NCBI GenBank assembly: GCA_949752735.1
Contig: OX457039.1
Span: 31,256,813-31,320,812, forward strand
Direction of reading: 5' to 3'
Length of the DNA stretch: 64,000 bases
Origin: Lumbricus terrestris
Taxonomy: Eukaryota; Annelida; Clitellata; Crassiclitellata; Lumbricidae
The notes beneath the pieces are model-generated. The model was not told the DNA's origin, did not search any database, and saw only the letters and a list, made by a program, of their open reading frames with translations. A program made the position numbers and the translations under genes. Each line of letters starts with the position of its first letter. The stretch's first letter is position 1. Of this stretch, positions 12,701 to 24,300 are shown in pieces.

Positions 12701-12825
12701 ACGACAGTTCGCACCTTTTGAGGAGCTGTCCGCTTCGCAATGGACCCCCTGAGGACCGGATCTGGAGGATGCTGGGAGAACCGACCGGACTTCGTCCGCC
12801 TGAAAACCTGACGTCGGCTGGGTAA
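9718..12825 (+). CDS. gag: Gag polyprotein of element 1
   Basis: The first ATG in frame is at 9718 (TAGCGCTATGG), giving 1,035 residues. About the first 246 codons lie in the 5' LTR. Residues ~20-130 form a predicted coiled coil built from EAIQTNAR and related units. A Ty3/gypsy-type capsid region starts near residue 623 (FLKLGSFSGKTDVETFL) and runs to about residue 800. Three CCHC zinc knuckles follow: CFLCHRLGHLSSAC (~869), CFECSATDHIARFC (~901) and CFYCDDSSHLLRSC (~990). Capsid assembles the particle and the knuckles bind element RNA. The protein is long for a gypsy gag because of the N-terminal extension. It ends at TAA just before noncoding sequence, with no frameshift into pol. Confidence 0.88.
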   Translation: MEESRPVTPAQPSRPPSSMEILLEAIQTNARSTHEAIQTNARSTHEAIQTNARDTQEAIATVEFNVLAVQSNVSDAISSVQSNVREEISSVKSYVRDTQDAITSEQLNVREALTEVVSRLERLEASPVPKPAVDLNPGYLTAITTADAPYHSTIGLEETLGARPKDFTQPGILRRSDRLASRPPISYREYGSRKDWPPFLGWDPNPEVTSSCPPSISRARPQQHAVPSSEDPEVATPGRPIGAGVTIGPSQWGQISSRDFGDDRLEEETDYARTGEMAISFERRKEREFADIVEIMSDDGSVDIEISKIMESRPKTVKIIDNRMHAAQQPEFRNFEVNKPIANKLSREGGDKVNPVPLASSSLPLVEYPRPDPQWRIQASLAKVDQQRVEMAPSRVDFTQPASVMPTYQSMPDCVLDGRATSTMVGRDYARPDLPPGPAAMATVDWMQPYARPDHSNMPWRYAPTYTPSAFYGSSDNRVWVDPPRCLDPLRPSDAVFPRWPTVVESARMSSCLGAQSFGFSRDAELPRCQTVTKSTPVEKNETTGDDKATSAVGETRARTSTNASVGPIKVVPTTTVATQTTGDWGLPSIGSKGTIKEAEPTASTTAKEGEAKQSSPSSTKPTQFLKLGSFSGKTDVETFLRKFSVCARNNRWTDEERLNQLVVSLVEPATHLLSESNADGLDTWTALVQRLRERYGNAEQQALFQTQLSTRKQKADEDMGVLVDDVRRLTTRAYPGSSTVHSEAIAVRAFLDALRDRTLALKIREREPKSLDEAYKVAMRLDGYQKAEDGGHEQHERRYGRVNAVREEEESVVEALLHRIEQLEKQAKQSVPTPQYRDNNRGSWRGQNGSTRNEWSNANGGNGRGTPRCFLCHRLGHLSSACRSRPPREVETEARPSPRRCFECSATDHIARFCPLRQQQQAPPSDNIGQPVGDNHDNPSVGRVFAVRSAPAPSRDQRNGQNQERRSRRSPSSSRRRDSGRNSPREERRCFYCDDSSHLLRSCPLRNGPPEDRIWRMLGEPTGLRPPENLTSAG
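10458..10477 (+). promoter_or_regulatory. Candidate primer-binding site of element 1
   Basis: TGGTCCCAGCCAGTGGGGTC begins two bases after the LTR terminus CA. TGG pairs with the 3' CCA of a tRNA. The rest loosely resembles the complement of a leucine tRNA 3' end, with mismatches and a one-base offset, so the primer tRNA is unproven. Unusually, it is translated as part of gag. Confidence 0.5.
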
Positions 12826-15515
12826 CTTTGCTGAATGACCGCTTAATGGCGGCCGTTATGAATGCAGAAGCTTCTGTAACACTGTTTTATTTTGATTTTG
12901 ATGAATACATTTTTGATTTACATGTGGAAGGCTTTACATGTGTGTATTACTGTGTAAATAACTGTATTCTTGCATCGTATGTTGTGCCTTCATATATGTA
13001 TGACATAGTATTAATATTTGTATTGCATTGCCGACTGTCTGATTAATGTTCGCAATGGTGATATAGATTGGTACTGCATTGCGTTGTATTTCAGAGATGG
13101 ACGATTTTATTATTGCCTCTGCTGTAGACAGAAAACTGGACTGTCATTGCCTGCATTGCGCTATATAAATATTGGTTTTACCTGTTGATGTATATATAAG
13201 ATTGCCTATTTTAGTTAAGGCCATTGATGACGATTATGTGACCTTGAACTTAGACTTGCAGTGGAATTAGCCATGATGATGTGATTATGTGATATTATGA
13301 CCTGCGGTGAAATAGTAGGCCTATATGTTTCTGAGTTAACGCTCAGAGTCGAAATCTGCATTAGGCCTATGTCCTGCTTTATCTATAATCCGATTTATAA
13401 ATAATAATTTTTAGAGATTTGTGCAGTTAAATTTTAATGCTCCTAATCTCTGTGGTAGAGTTTTTATATGCGTAACGATTGTCATCGCATATATATATAA
13501 TTGTATGGATGCATAACTGATGATTTAAAGAGGCGCTGAATGAATGCTTTAAGGCCCATGTTGCGCTTAACTGCAATCTGTCGGGATTAGGCTTATATAT
13601 ATATAGTTTGCCGTGATGAGCCCATATAATTCTGAGGATTTGAAGACAAATTTCGGCATTTTATATCAATTAAAATGTAGGCCTACATGTTTTAATAGCC
13701 TAACGCTGAGGAATAGGCGATAATTTAGTTATGCTGTGTAATCTTTGCATTAGGCCTAGTTTTGCGGTTTTGCCTGATTCCGCCTGCAATGGAATTATAT
13801 GGTTAAACTGCGAGGCCTAATAATATTAATTAGGGCTAGAAATAATAATAATAATTAGGATCCTTTTTGTGTATAATGAAAAAGGCTGGCCGTTCAATTT
13901 CCTATTTGAGCTATAGGCAAAACGTGCCATGTAGGGTTTATCGATAATTCTAGCTTAAAAAGGTTTTGCTAAGTTTTGTTGATTGACCTAGTTCTAAGGC
14001 CTAATTTTGCAATGTCACTGATGCGAGTTTTTGCTGGTCTTGTTCAGTTCCCACGACTCCTACAGCTGCAATTGTAGAGAGAGTGGGGATAGCGACAGCG
14101 TGGTCTGTGTGACACATCATAGGCGGTGAACGATTGACCGTCGTGGATGGACCGACGGAAGGATAATGTTCAGCTGCGCAGTTATAAGGAACGTCGTTAA
14201 AATTATGATGGGTCCATGTAATCATGATTTGATCTGCAGTGGGCCTAGATTTTCAATGTCGATGATGTCATGTATGCGTTAGATACCGATTAATGTATAT
14301 CATAATTTTATGAGCGTTAATTAGGCCTAATTTTGTGCAGGTCAGCGCGACCTTAGTCGTATGATGCACTTTGGCCTACATGATGGTTTGTTGCCTAATT
14401 CCCACGGGATTTTAAGAGACGCACGCTGTAGATGCATAGCGTGGGAGAATAGTGAGCGGCGATTAATTAGCAATCGTTGTTTCCCAGGCGCATGGGTGGT
14501 CCCATAGTACACGTCGCATCAATGATGGATTGAAAATAAGACGACATAATTGCGCAGTAACATGGCCTGTTGATTCATTCCAAGAAAATGCATAAGGATT
14601 TATAGTAGACTAAAGTGGCCTAATGTTGATTTGCGCTTTAGACTAAGATCTCATATTAAAATCATGATAATCCTTTTAGGCCTAGGATTTTTACGATTAT
14701 GCAACGTGACTGTTTTGTAACGTTAATTGCAATAATATGTTACTTTAGCCTATGTTTAAATGGCCTATTTTAATTCTGTGCATAATCGGTTGCATTTTTA
14801 ATAATTAAGTAGGCCTACTGAAAGATGTTGGGAAGGGAGCGGCATATTAAGCTGAAGTTAGGCTTGGTCTCCTACGGTAGGCTTTGATGGGGAGCCTACG
14901 GATAGTTATAATGAGCATTGGCCTTTGGAGACTTAAGCTGTGTGTGTAGTCTCTGGTAATTTGCTATGATAGCACCGTTGTTAATGGGATTAGAGACTTA
15001 GGTTTAACTGCTTAGATGAGTCTTTAAATGTAGACGTTTGCCTACAGTGAAATGCCTAAAGGAGTCTCGATGAATCGATGATAAATGCCATGTGTGGCCT
15101 ATTAATAAGATGACCTGTTGTAAAGGTAACGTAGGCCTGATGGTTTTTGTAGCTGTGTCGTGGGTTCTTAAGTCAATGGTTGCCGTAGGATTCTTGGTGC
15201 ATAACTGAACTGAAGGAAGCTTACATATACTATATATATAAATGTTTTGGAGCTTCACGGAACTCTTAGCGATGGAGCTATATAAAAATAATGATAAAAT
15301 TATAATCATAATAATAAATATTTCTTTCGCTTGAACTGACATTTAACGCTAAAATGTGAACTTTGTGATGCTTACGTTGAGGACTGTTCATTGCATATAT
15401 TTTTAATTCTTGCATTTGAATCATTGATGTAAAAATTGGAGTATGGCCTTACTAACATTTCAGGATCCATTTTTCCAATTAAAGGGATCCTGAAATCAGG
15501 GAGGGCCGAGAATAG
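12826..15515 (+). other. Noncoding internal region of element 1
   Basis: About 2.7 kb between the gag stop and the 3' LTR. No ORF exceeds ~112 codons on either strand and no retroviral motif is visible. Words of the type TAGGCCTA are frequent (for example near 13318, 13363, 13679, 13753, 14321, 14680, 14811). The purine-rich GGGAGGGCCGAGAATAG just before 15516 is a candidate polypurine tract. Confidence 0.7.
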
Positions 15516-17969
15516 TGTAGCGACGTATAACTACGCTACGGGTCGCTAATATTATTTTATTTAATTTTTGATCGATTATGGGGTTTCAGGGATCTGATAT
15601 ATTTGTTTTATTTCTGTATTTTTGAGCTGCCTTGTGTGACCTATATTTTAATGTTGATTTGCGCTTGACACGGGTCACAGCGACCGCTGACGTAGGCAGC
15701 AGTCGTTGCTGTTTCATTAATTGGTATATGTTCACACGCTCTCAGCGATCGTCGGTCGCTGTCTTCAAAGGCCGTGCCGCTTGCAGTCGATGAGGGTAAT
15801 TAAACTTTCGCACGCTCTCTGAGGTGGTCTGATGATCAGAGTGAGCGAGGAATACAGCCAGCCAGACAAGCACAGGCAGGGACACGGATTGAGAAGGAAA
15901 CACCGTTGGCGTGTGGGTCTGTGTACGTGTGTTTTCTCAAGGTTGAACTGGTGCATTTGATGCCTACGTGATCAGCGGCAGATGGCGCCTTTCAGAAGGA
16001 GAGATAGAAGGAGAAAGATAGTGAGCTACAGACAGACGCGGAGATACACAGGAGAGGACGCACGTGGCAGCTGATTCTTGCCGCCTTGAGACAGCTGCAC
16101 AGCTGCTGGTTCGGCGCGCTCGGCTCTTCAGCTGCGCATGCGTAGTAGAGGGACGCTCTCCTTGTCAGGCAGTAATAAAAGAGCAGCGCAACGCTGAGAG
16201 GCTCAGTTGCGCATAGGATCTCAGGGCGGTCGGATGTATAGTGAGTTGCGCACAGGATCTCAGGGCGGTCGGATGTATTGCGGCGGTTGGTAGTTTTAGG
16301 CTCGATCAAGTTGGTGAAGCATGGCCAGGATAAGCGCCTGCTTGCACTAGTTGCGCATACACGGATTCTGTCGGCGATTCATTCTCTCTCGACATGGAGT
16401 CGATTAAATAAAAGAGTTTGTTTGTTGCGAGAAATACATCAGCGTCGCTGCAAGTTTTGTCTTCGCTCTCGCTTCGGATATATTCCTGGATTACTAATTC
16501 AAGGCCTCTCTTCGCCCTGTCACACGGAGTGATTTATCGTGGGCTTCGAATCGTCAGCGCTCTGCTCTCGTTCTTCGAAATTGTGTTACGAAGCGGTTGT
16601 TCGTATGGTTGCCTAAGGGCGTCTTTCTCAAACGGCTTGGATAAATAGCCGAAATTGTTGTTCATTGCGAGAAATCAGCATCGGATTTAGCTGATCTTTT
16701 CGGGCGTTTCAAACTCGACGCCTTTCTGTGTGTTTCGTCGCATCTCTTGGATATCGTCTTCGTCGCTGTTCTTCGCACACGATCGGCTTTGTCCCTTGTC
16801 TTCGGACATAAGGTACGCTTTATTGGGGAATTAATACGATCGGTTATTAAGACATTTTGGGCTGAACTGAAATTGGCTGTGGGACTTGAGAGTCAATCGG
16901 GATTTAATTTAGGCATACTCCGGTTGATAGGTGTTTGCATTGAATTGTTGCATTTGATTTTCATTGAATGTCTTTACAAAGGATAGGAACTGATAATTGA
17001 ACTTACTGACTTTTATGTTTGATTGCTTTGAACATAATTGATGTCAATTGAAGATTCAATTGATTGGGAATAATAAGAAATATTAATTAAACTTCTGACT
17101 TTGATTATTGATGGCTTTGAATGTGACGGATGTGGATTGAATGCTTGATTTGTTAATAAGAATAACTACTTCGTTCACTGCTAGCGATATTGACCGTGAG
17201 CTATAAAGATAGGAGTCATTTCTATAGCGCTATGGAGGAGTCTAGGCCAGTCACTCCCGCTCAGCCTTCTAGGCCCCCTTCTTCTATGGAGATATTGCTC
17301 GAGGCAATACAAACTAATGCTAGGTCCACTCATGAAGCAATACAAACTAATGCTAGGTCTACTCATGAGGCAATACAAACTAATGCCAGAGACACGCAAG
17401 AGGCGATTGCCACGGTAGAATTCAATGTCCTGGCAGTGCAATCGAATGTTAGCGATGCTATTTCCTCAGTGCAATCAAATGTAAGAGAGGAAATCTCTTC
17501 TGTAAAATCTTATGTCAGAGATACGCAGGATGCAATCACCTCAGAGCAATTAAATGTCAGGGAAGCGCTGACGGAAGTTGTATCACGATTGGAAAGGCTA
17601 GAGGCATCGCCGGTACCCAAGCCTGCTGTGGATTTGAACCCTGGTTACCTCACCGCTATTACCACTGCGGACGCGCCATACCACTCGACCATCGGCCTGG
17701 AAGAAACTTTGGGTGCTAGGCCTAAAGATTTCACGCAACCTGGTATATTGCGAAGAAGTGATAGATTGGCTAGTAGGCCGCCAATTTCATATAGGGAGTA
17801 CGGTAGTCGAAAAGACTGGCCGCCTTTCCTGGGTTGGGATCCGAACCCAGAAGTCACCTCCTCCTGTCCTCCCTCTATCTCTAGAGCTCGTCCACAGCAG
17901 CACGCGGTCCCATCGAGCGAGGATCCGGAAGTGGCGACTCCGGGGAGGCCGATAGGGGCGGGCGTTACA
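15516..17969 (+). repeat. 3' LTR of element 1
   Basis: Same 2,454-bp length as the 5' LTR at a constant offset of 7,514. Every short reading frame I compared gives the same translation, so the two LTRs appear identical. Identical LTRs mean a recent insertion or recent gene conversion. Confidence 0.88.
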
Positions 17970-17984
17970 TTATCATTTTCTTGA
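17232..17984 (+). pseudogene. Truncated gag N-terminus in the 3' LTR
   Basis: ATG at 17232 opens the same 246 gag codons as in the 5' LTR, then leaves the LTR and stops after VTLSFS in flanking intron DNA. It is an automatic consequence of gag starting inside the LTR. It would encode only the coiled-coil region without capsid if transcribed. Confidence 0.75.
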
Positions 17985-18084
17985 CCGTGTTCGTTTTGTC
18001 ACGTCTTTCCTTGTTTTTGTTACTCTTCCTGTTCCTCGTGTTTCTCTCGTTTTCTACTTTCTATACCTCAATTATGGATACATG

Positions 18085-18088
<4 letters not shown>

Positions 18089-18127
<39 letters not shown>
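18089..18127. repeat. (TA)n microsatellite
   Basis: An almost uninterrupted TA run within the host intron, just downstream of LTR element 1. Confidence 0.9.
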
Positions 18128-18130
<3 letters not shown>

Positions 18131-18420
18131 GGTATATACTATGCTAATACAATCAATAGGCATAGATAATGGTTAACCCAACTTTTGCAAATATTGGTTT
18201 TAACCTACAATAATAGTAAATAATAACACAGGAAAACATCAGAATCATAGGAAGAAAAGTCACAATCATAGAAGGAAAACAACACAATAATTATACATTG
18301 AACTGTAGACCTAATAGATGCACAGTTTTCACACTCTCCATGCAGGCTCTCCTCTTAAAGTTCTTTATAAAAAGCATTTCCTGATTGACTTGTAGACCTA
18401 ATCTGCTGCTGTTGTTGTAG

Positions 18421-18612
18421 GGCGGCGGCTCAGACAGCCGACGATGAACAGACGGAAGAAGAGAAGCGCAAGGCTCGTCTGGCTAATTTAGCCATGATCA
18501 GTGACGTCAGTGTTGGGCAGAGACGACGTCAGTTTCTTATGAAGCGCCAGCTGGCGAGGGGAAGAAGTAACAGTCTTCCAATGACATGCGACGAATTCAT
18601 AAAAACCGAAAA
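18421..18612 (+). CDS. SVIL: Supervillin-like protein, exon 5
   Basis: Acceptor TTGTTGTAG ends at 18420 and donor AA|GTAAGT at 18612/18613, phase 2 at both ends. It encodes about 64 residues: an acidic/basic helix (DDEQTEEEKRKARLANLA), then VGQRRRQFLMKRQLARG and a basophilic-kinase-like GRSNSLP site. The junction with exon 4 across the retroelement recreates AGG (Arg). The junction with exon 6 recreates AAT (Asn). Confidence 0.78.
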
Positions 18613-19513
18613 GTAAGTTCATTAAATTATAGAAAACAATTGACAGAAGTGAAGACGGTGGCTGGAAGCAAAGTCAGGGAGACCTACATGTACGGGTCGG
18701 AAAAAGGACGACTAATGCCCCAAGCAAGTGGAGGGAAGGTTCATAGTCCAGATGAACTTATTTTCCATATCCCATTATGATATGCTTACTGTTAAACTTC
18801 GTGTTCTGATTGAAAATCAGACGAAGCCTGACAAAGAATCGCATTTTATCATTCATCCCAAGGTAGGCTATTATTTCACACAGTGACCAGCCAAATAATC
18901 TTTCTCGTCTATTCGTTTCTGTGCCCTCTGCAAACTACTTTTACTACATGTACAGTATGCTACGTTGGTTAGATCGTGGTTGAAATCATATCGGCTTCTT
19001 ATTGCTCTTGCATCGGAATCGGTCATAGCATCTCAGAGACCTCACGAATCTCGACTCATTCTGTTTGATGGATTTTGCCGTGGAATGCGGTTTTGCTTAC
19101 AATCATCAACCTCTCAGGATCAACATAACAATCTAAATGATTCATGAACAGATTAATTATAATTAGTAATTACGGAATGGAAATGTTTGGAAAACCGAAA
19201 ACAGAAGTGGTAGTTGGGGATCGAAGGACTGACATTGACCCCAATAGGCTAAATGAGACGAATTATATATGACACGTTACTTGTCTCTTCCTCTATTTTT
19301 ATTCGGAAAGTTATAAACCATTCAGACTAAATAAAGCCATTTAAAGAGCACAGGAATTAAAAAGGCGCTTAGCCTAATTATTTATCTTATTAGCATTTTG
19401 AAAATTTTTGTTTAAGAAAAAAATTTGCAGAGAGAAATTTTTATAGAGAAATTTTATAGTTGAATTTTTAAATTTTAGCTCCAAGTTCAGCATAGATTCT
19501 CTTTTGATTTTAG
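18613..19513 (+). other. Intron, supervillin-like gene
   Basis: Phase 2 intron of ~0.9 kb with an acceptor at TTTTGATTTTAG. I see no mobile element or coding sequence in it. Confidence 0.7.
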
Positions 19514-20974
19514 TCGTCCGGTCGTCGAAAGTCTTCGAGCCGAGATACTAAGCAAGCACCGCTCGCCCTACTCTCTCCGCTATGCGCATCATCACCAATC
19601 GCGACCTCTGCCAAAGAGACGATTCATCCGACATCGTCGTTCCCTTCCTCTTCATCTCACTCGCATCCCAGACTCAGCCGTCGGTGGACGCGTCCAGTCC
19701 AGCTCCAGACCATCGGCATCCTCCTCCAGTCGCTTCCTGGCCGCTCCAGCCATCTCCGTGATAGCAGAGGAAGGAGCGATGTCTCCGTCTGCTTCCTCGC
19801 CTCTTCCACCTCTACCGCCGGGATTCCGTGAAGCCGGTCGTAGCCAAGTCGAGGTCCCTCGCTCGGCCTCTCAGCGTCTTCGCCTTCAGATGCCTCCGTC
19901 ACCTGCGATCGATGTGACAGGCATCGTCCCTAGCCTCGGGCCTTCAGAGCCACCCACTCCGGTCAGTGCCAACGTGGGTCCTCCAGCCAGGGGCCGACCA
20001 CCTGGTCTCCTGCGAAGGGTCAGTGCGGACTTCTTGGACAGTGACGACGAGTTCGATAAGATGGTCGAGGTTAACATTAAACAACTCGAAGGAGTGCAAC
20101 AGATCGGCGCCAACGTTGTCGCAACCAAGTCTAAGCAACAGCAACAACCGCAAGTTCCGGTGCAACAACAACAGCCGTCGATGCAACAGTCGCAACATAC
20201 TATGCGACAACAGATTTCGGTTCAGCAACAGTCTTCCTCACAGCAGCAGTATTCAGTGCAGCAACAGCAACAACAGCAACAACAATACCCAGTGCAACAA
20301 CAATACCCAGTGCAACAGCAATATCCTGGGCAACAGCAGTATCCAGTACAACAACAGTACCCAGGACAACAGCAGTACCCAGGGCAACAGCAGTACACAG
20401 GGCAACAGCAGTACCCAGGGCAGCAGCAGTACCAAGGTCAACAGCAGTACCAAGGGCAACAGCAGTACCAAGGGCAACAGCAGTACCCAGGGCAACAGCA
20501 ACAGGCCCGACAGACGTCATATCAAGAGCATACACAGCAGCTTCAACGGTCCCAGCAGCCACAGCAGCAGCAGCAGCAGCCGGCTCTGGCGGTTAGGATC
20601 GAAAGTCATTCAGCCGTGTCGAGCACGGCGTCATCGTCTCAGCCTCCGGACCTAGCGCAGGTCCAGTCCCCAACGGACACGTTCACGCTTCAGCCGATCT
20701 CATCGAGAGTGAAGGAATGGGATGCTGCGATTGCAGAGGAGAAGGCGACCAGGCAGCAGCAGCAGGAGGCTGCCAGTCTGGCCCGTGATGAGCTGATGGG
20801 GATCAAGAGGGCTGCGGCGGCTCCTGCTCCCGAAGGCAGGTCACCGAAGCTGTCGTCAGCTGCCGGAGACAACAGGAAGGCCATCACCAGTTCGACTTCC
20901 GCCTTCCGATCCTCTTCTCCCGATAGAGATGAACAAGAGGCAGAGGATGATGAATCGGAGGACGAACTCTCCAA
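19514..20974 (+). CDS. SVIL: Supervillin-like protein, exon 6 (Gln-rich)
   Basis: The exon starts after TTTTAG at 19513 and ends at CCAA|GTAAGC, phase 2 at both ends, with 487 codons. It opens with RPVVESLRAEILSKHRSPYS, then basic and Ser-rich sequence, LLRRVSADFLDSDDEFDKM near 20010-20065, and a long Gln-rich tract (about 20,130-20,580) built largely of QQQYPG, QQQYPV and QQQYQG pentapeptide or hexapeptide units. It closes with an acidic EDDESEDELS. The YPGQQQ repeats are expanded and likely polymorphic. No enzymatic domain is visible. Several open frames on the other strand here are shadows of the CAG repeats. Confidence 0.8.
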
Positions 20975-21178
20975 GTAAGCATATATTCTATATACATGTA
21001 AGTCCATGTAAATCAACGACTGACCCCAGCTTTTTTTCTAAATAAAGCTCATACTGAGTATACGTCTAAGACCTAAGTGAGCGAAAACGATATATTCAGA
21101 AGATTACTAAGATTAATTGAATTATCCGTGAAGTTTTCATCGGCAACTGCATGTTATATTTATTGCTTTTCATGACAG

Positions 21179-21302
21179 GTTAAGCATAGCTGAGAAGCTG
21201 AAGCTTTTCTCCGCAAAAACGGGCGCCACACCAACGGACCGACCGACGTCAATGAAGCAACGTCCGAAGGGAAGGCGTGCCCAGTCGAGATATCAAACAC
21301 AG
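21179..21302 (+). CDS. SVIL: Supervillin-like protein, exon 7 (conserved SLAEKL block)
   Basis: Acceptor CATGACAG at 21178 and donor ACAG|GTATAG, entering in phase 2 and leaving in phase 0. It encodes LSIAEKLKLFSAKTG...RRAQSRYQTQ. This matches the pattern of vertebrate supervillin, where an S-L-A-E-K-L-x-L-F helix is followed by a basic stretch ending ARYQTQ and then PVT..EVEQ in the next exon. It is the main basis for naming the gene. Confidence 0.85.
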
Positions 21303-24300
21303 GTATAGTAAAGACCGAGTGAAACATACTCTGACTTATATATCTTAATGCATTAGAATCTCATCAATAGGTCTATGGCAGAATGTACGTAATCATAGGA
21401 TTGCTCTATGAACTTATCGACTGCGATTAGATTTAAATGACTTAATCTATTATTATTATAATGCATTACATGATTTGATTGAACACTACGTGTTAACACT
21501 ACAGACCAGGGCTGAAAGTGGTTTGGAAAAATTGCCGGGTCTGGAACTTTCACGAGATTTTTGGATGAGTGCCGCCGAAAATATTTTCCATCTTTTGTCA
21601 GCCAAAAATTCTGACGACCTTTTTTTAAAGTCATCCTGCTGCAGGCCTATGCTTATCACTGCATTCCGAAATAAAGAGACACCATATAGGCCTACATACA
21701 TGCGATCAGTGAACTGATTAACCATGCAGGCAATTCGAATACATTTGTTGCAACACAATTACAGCGATTATATCCTATAGCCACAAAATACGACGCCCTT
21801 TGCAACTACTCTGCTTCGAAACCTGTTTTCAGACAAACATCATAAAATGGGCCACGACGCCACGTATAGGCCAATAAAACTGTGTTATTTATAGTGCACA
21901 TGTCAGACTCGCAAGTAGACGACTGCTACTTAAATCATCCGAATCATTTTCTCGGTATACCTCGAAACAGGTCAAGAACAGCGTGAAGGCCGATACACTG
22001 TTGTCTCCTCCTTCGTTATCCTCTCAAGATTTTATGAATGCTAAGTAGTGACATTCAGTTGTGAATCTGCTAAATCATGAAATAAGCTCCTATGGATTAA
22101 ATAGGCCTAGGCTACTTAGCGTAGTTTAACACTATTTAACGTCGATTTCATAAGAATCAACAGGCATTGAAGAAGTACAAATGCCATGTAACTGGCTTTG
22201 CAAGTTGATCGTATTACGTTTACTTCACTCATCATTGTGACCACAACTGTTTGGCTTTTGATGCATGGCCGCAAATGACTAAAACTGCTGAAACTTTTTC
22301 AAAAATAAGCTTAATTGCACTTGTGCGAGTCGCCTATGTAGACCTATACGACGTATAGGCTACGACTATAAAATTATGTGCTAACTTTTATTATTATTAC
22401 TGGTAGTAACATAGTAGCCAATTCACTTTTCTTGGATATAGTAGATCTAATGGAAGACTTATGCGTCACAGAGTAGCGAAGCCACCAGTAGTAAGTTACT
22501 AATATAGTAACTAGGCATTTAACAATGATGCAATGATTCGATGTTACATTTTAGTTCCAGGACGATCGGGTAAGTAAAGAATGAGATGCAGTTGCAAGAG
22601 TCTTGTCTTGACGCTTATCTTTGCTTACTGTGCACTCCTGCTATCCTGCTTTGCAGTTTCTAAATGCTACATGTAGCCTGTACCCCAGGGTTCGAGTTGT
22701 AGCGTATACAAATCGACCCCGTGGTTAAAAAAAATATGCAATTGATGCATAACTCAAAATAGGTGATTATGTTTGGCATCATGCATTTTGTGGTGGAGTG
22801 GGGCACGGATAGATCTATAGGATGTAGAGCTATAGGCCCATATACACACAGGCATGCAGAGACGTAGACAGAGAACACAAACAGAGATATATAGAAATTT
22901 TATTTGGTTCCCAAATAAGACGGATGTAGACCTACAGTTTAAGCGACCGCTATCGAAATTTTCTTATTATGCAATTATTGCCTAATAATTATAATTACAG
23001 TTGCCGAGAATCACCCTGGAAATTTTAAAACGACAAAGCAGCATTGAATCGTGCCATAACAAACGTCCGAAACACTACAGCTCGAACCTTTTCCCTTCTC
23101 CTTCTGCTGTTTTATTTGTGTCCTGCTAGCTACTGTTTCGGCTTTTGTAAGCACATCGCTATATAGACTTAAATACCGTCTCGATCGGAGTTCGCTCTTG
23201 GATGATTCTTTTGAAGTCATTTTGTTCAGGAATTTCTCTTATACAGACACCAGTCGTATATAAATACATTTATACATCATATATTATGTGCACCTTCACC
23301 AACCTTTTCCAAGAAAATCGCACCAATCGCAGCATAGTAGCGGATCGAGGAGTAAAGAAAACAAGCAAAACGTACACCACTGCTCAAGACCGTAGCCAGG
23401 ATTTGATTTCGAGGGGTGTTTCACTCACCACTTCCCCAAAAATTGATGACCTTTTTTATTTCGGGGGGTGTTTTCATGATTTTATTTCATGTTTTTACAT
23501 CATGTGCTCGTAAATGCATTGTATTATTTTTCACATTTTCCATTTCGGGGGGTGTTCAAACACCCCCTAGCTACGGCCTTGCCACTGCTATAAGCGTATG
23601 CCTAAAAAATGCTTTACTTCCAGAATCCCTTAATGTTTTATATAACAGAATTCATGAAGTGATCATTGCAAGGGTATAGGCAAATACATTGAGACTTGAG
23701 TACATCTCACTTCCTAATGCTCTGTAAATGTGATGCTTTTTACAAGGTCCTCTTTCCCGACTATTCGTCTTTCTTGTCTTTGCTGCGACCCCAAACACCA
23801 TCCACAGAAGCTTTAGTCAATGTATAGTTGTATACTTTCCCGACCTTTAGACGAAAACTCGAAACGCTTTATTGCCATGGGATTTTGTTCGTGAGCAGTG
23901 CCACTGACTGGGGCCTATGAATAAGGAGTTAAAGTTTTATTCAATGGTCTGACTTTTGCGAAGATCAAGACGCAATGAGCGCTATAAATATGGTGCTATT
24001 ATTTAGTGGTAATTGACAACTCCTAGATCCGCCACTGATTGCGTTTTTATGTTGTGGTTTCCCATGCAGCCAATCTCCTCGCTCTGCTTTCTGGTCATGA
24101 ATTTCGCGTGGCTTACAATGTGGCATGAATAGGCCGATTTTTGAACGATATGTGGCGGTTCTTTGCGTTAGTATAGGTAAATAAGTAAATCGGCATTTCT
24201 ATGGCGTTGTGTTCAATTGCTACGATCACCTAAAGCACAAAAAGCTGCTGCAGAGTAGGCTAAATGCGTGGAATATACAGGTTATACCCAAATACTCTTT

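Larger units (their letters stand above)
8002..17969 (+). mobile_element. LTR element 1: gag-only, non-autonomous LTR retrotransposon
   Basis: Two direct repeats of 2,454 bp (8002-10455 and 15516-17969) begin TGTAGCG and end CGTTACA, the canonical TG...CA. The internal part holds most of a gag ORF and then ~2.7 kb of noncoding sequence (12826-15515). No protease, integrase, RT or RNase H is found in any frame. A TGG-initiated candidate primer-binding site follows the 5' LTR, and a purine-rich stretch (~15499-15515) precedes the 3' LTR. The element resembles the TR-GAG type of non-autonomous elements. No clean 4-5 bp target duplication is visible; only TTA is shared by the flanks (7998-8000 and 17970-17972). 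It is in sense orientation within the supervillin-like gene. Confidence 0.9.
7938..18420 (+). other. Phase 2 intron enlarged by LTR element 1
   Basis: The intron runs from GTAAGT at 7938 to GTTGTTGTAG at 18420. Without the retroelement (8002-17969) it would be only about 515 bp: 64 bp on the left, ending in a pyrimidine-rich tract (7958-7994), and 451 bp on the right. The right part has a (TA)n run at 18089-18127. Joining the flanking exons restores an arginine codon (AG|G) and an unbroken frame. Confidence 0.8.

Noticed and set aside
15765..17441. Short ORFs identical to those at 8251-9927
   Set aside because: Trivially duplicated because they lie in the two LTRs; no motif supports coding.
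20200..20655. Val/Ala/Leu-rich and Asn/Ser-rich ORFs over the Gln tract
   Set aside because: Other-frame readings of the CAG/CAA repeats; the splice-consistent frame is the Gln-rich one.
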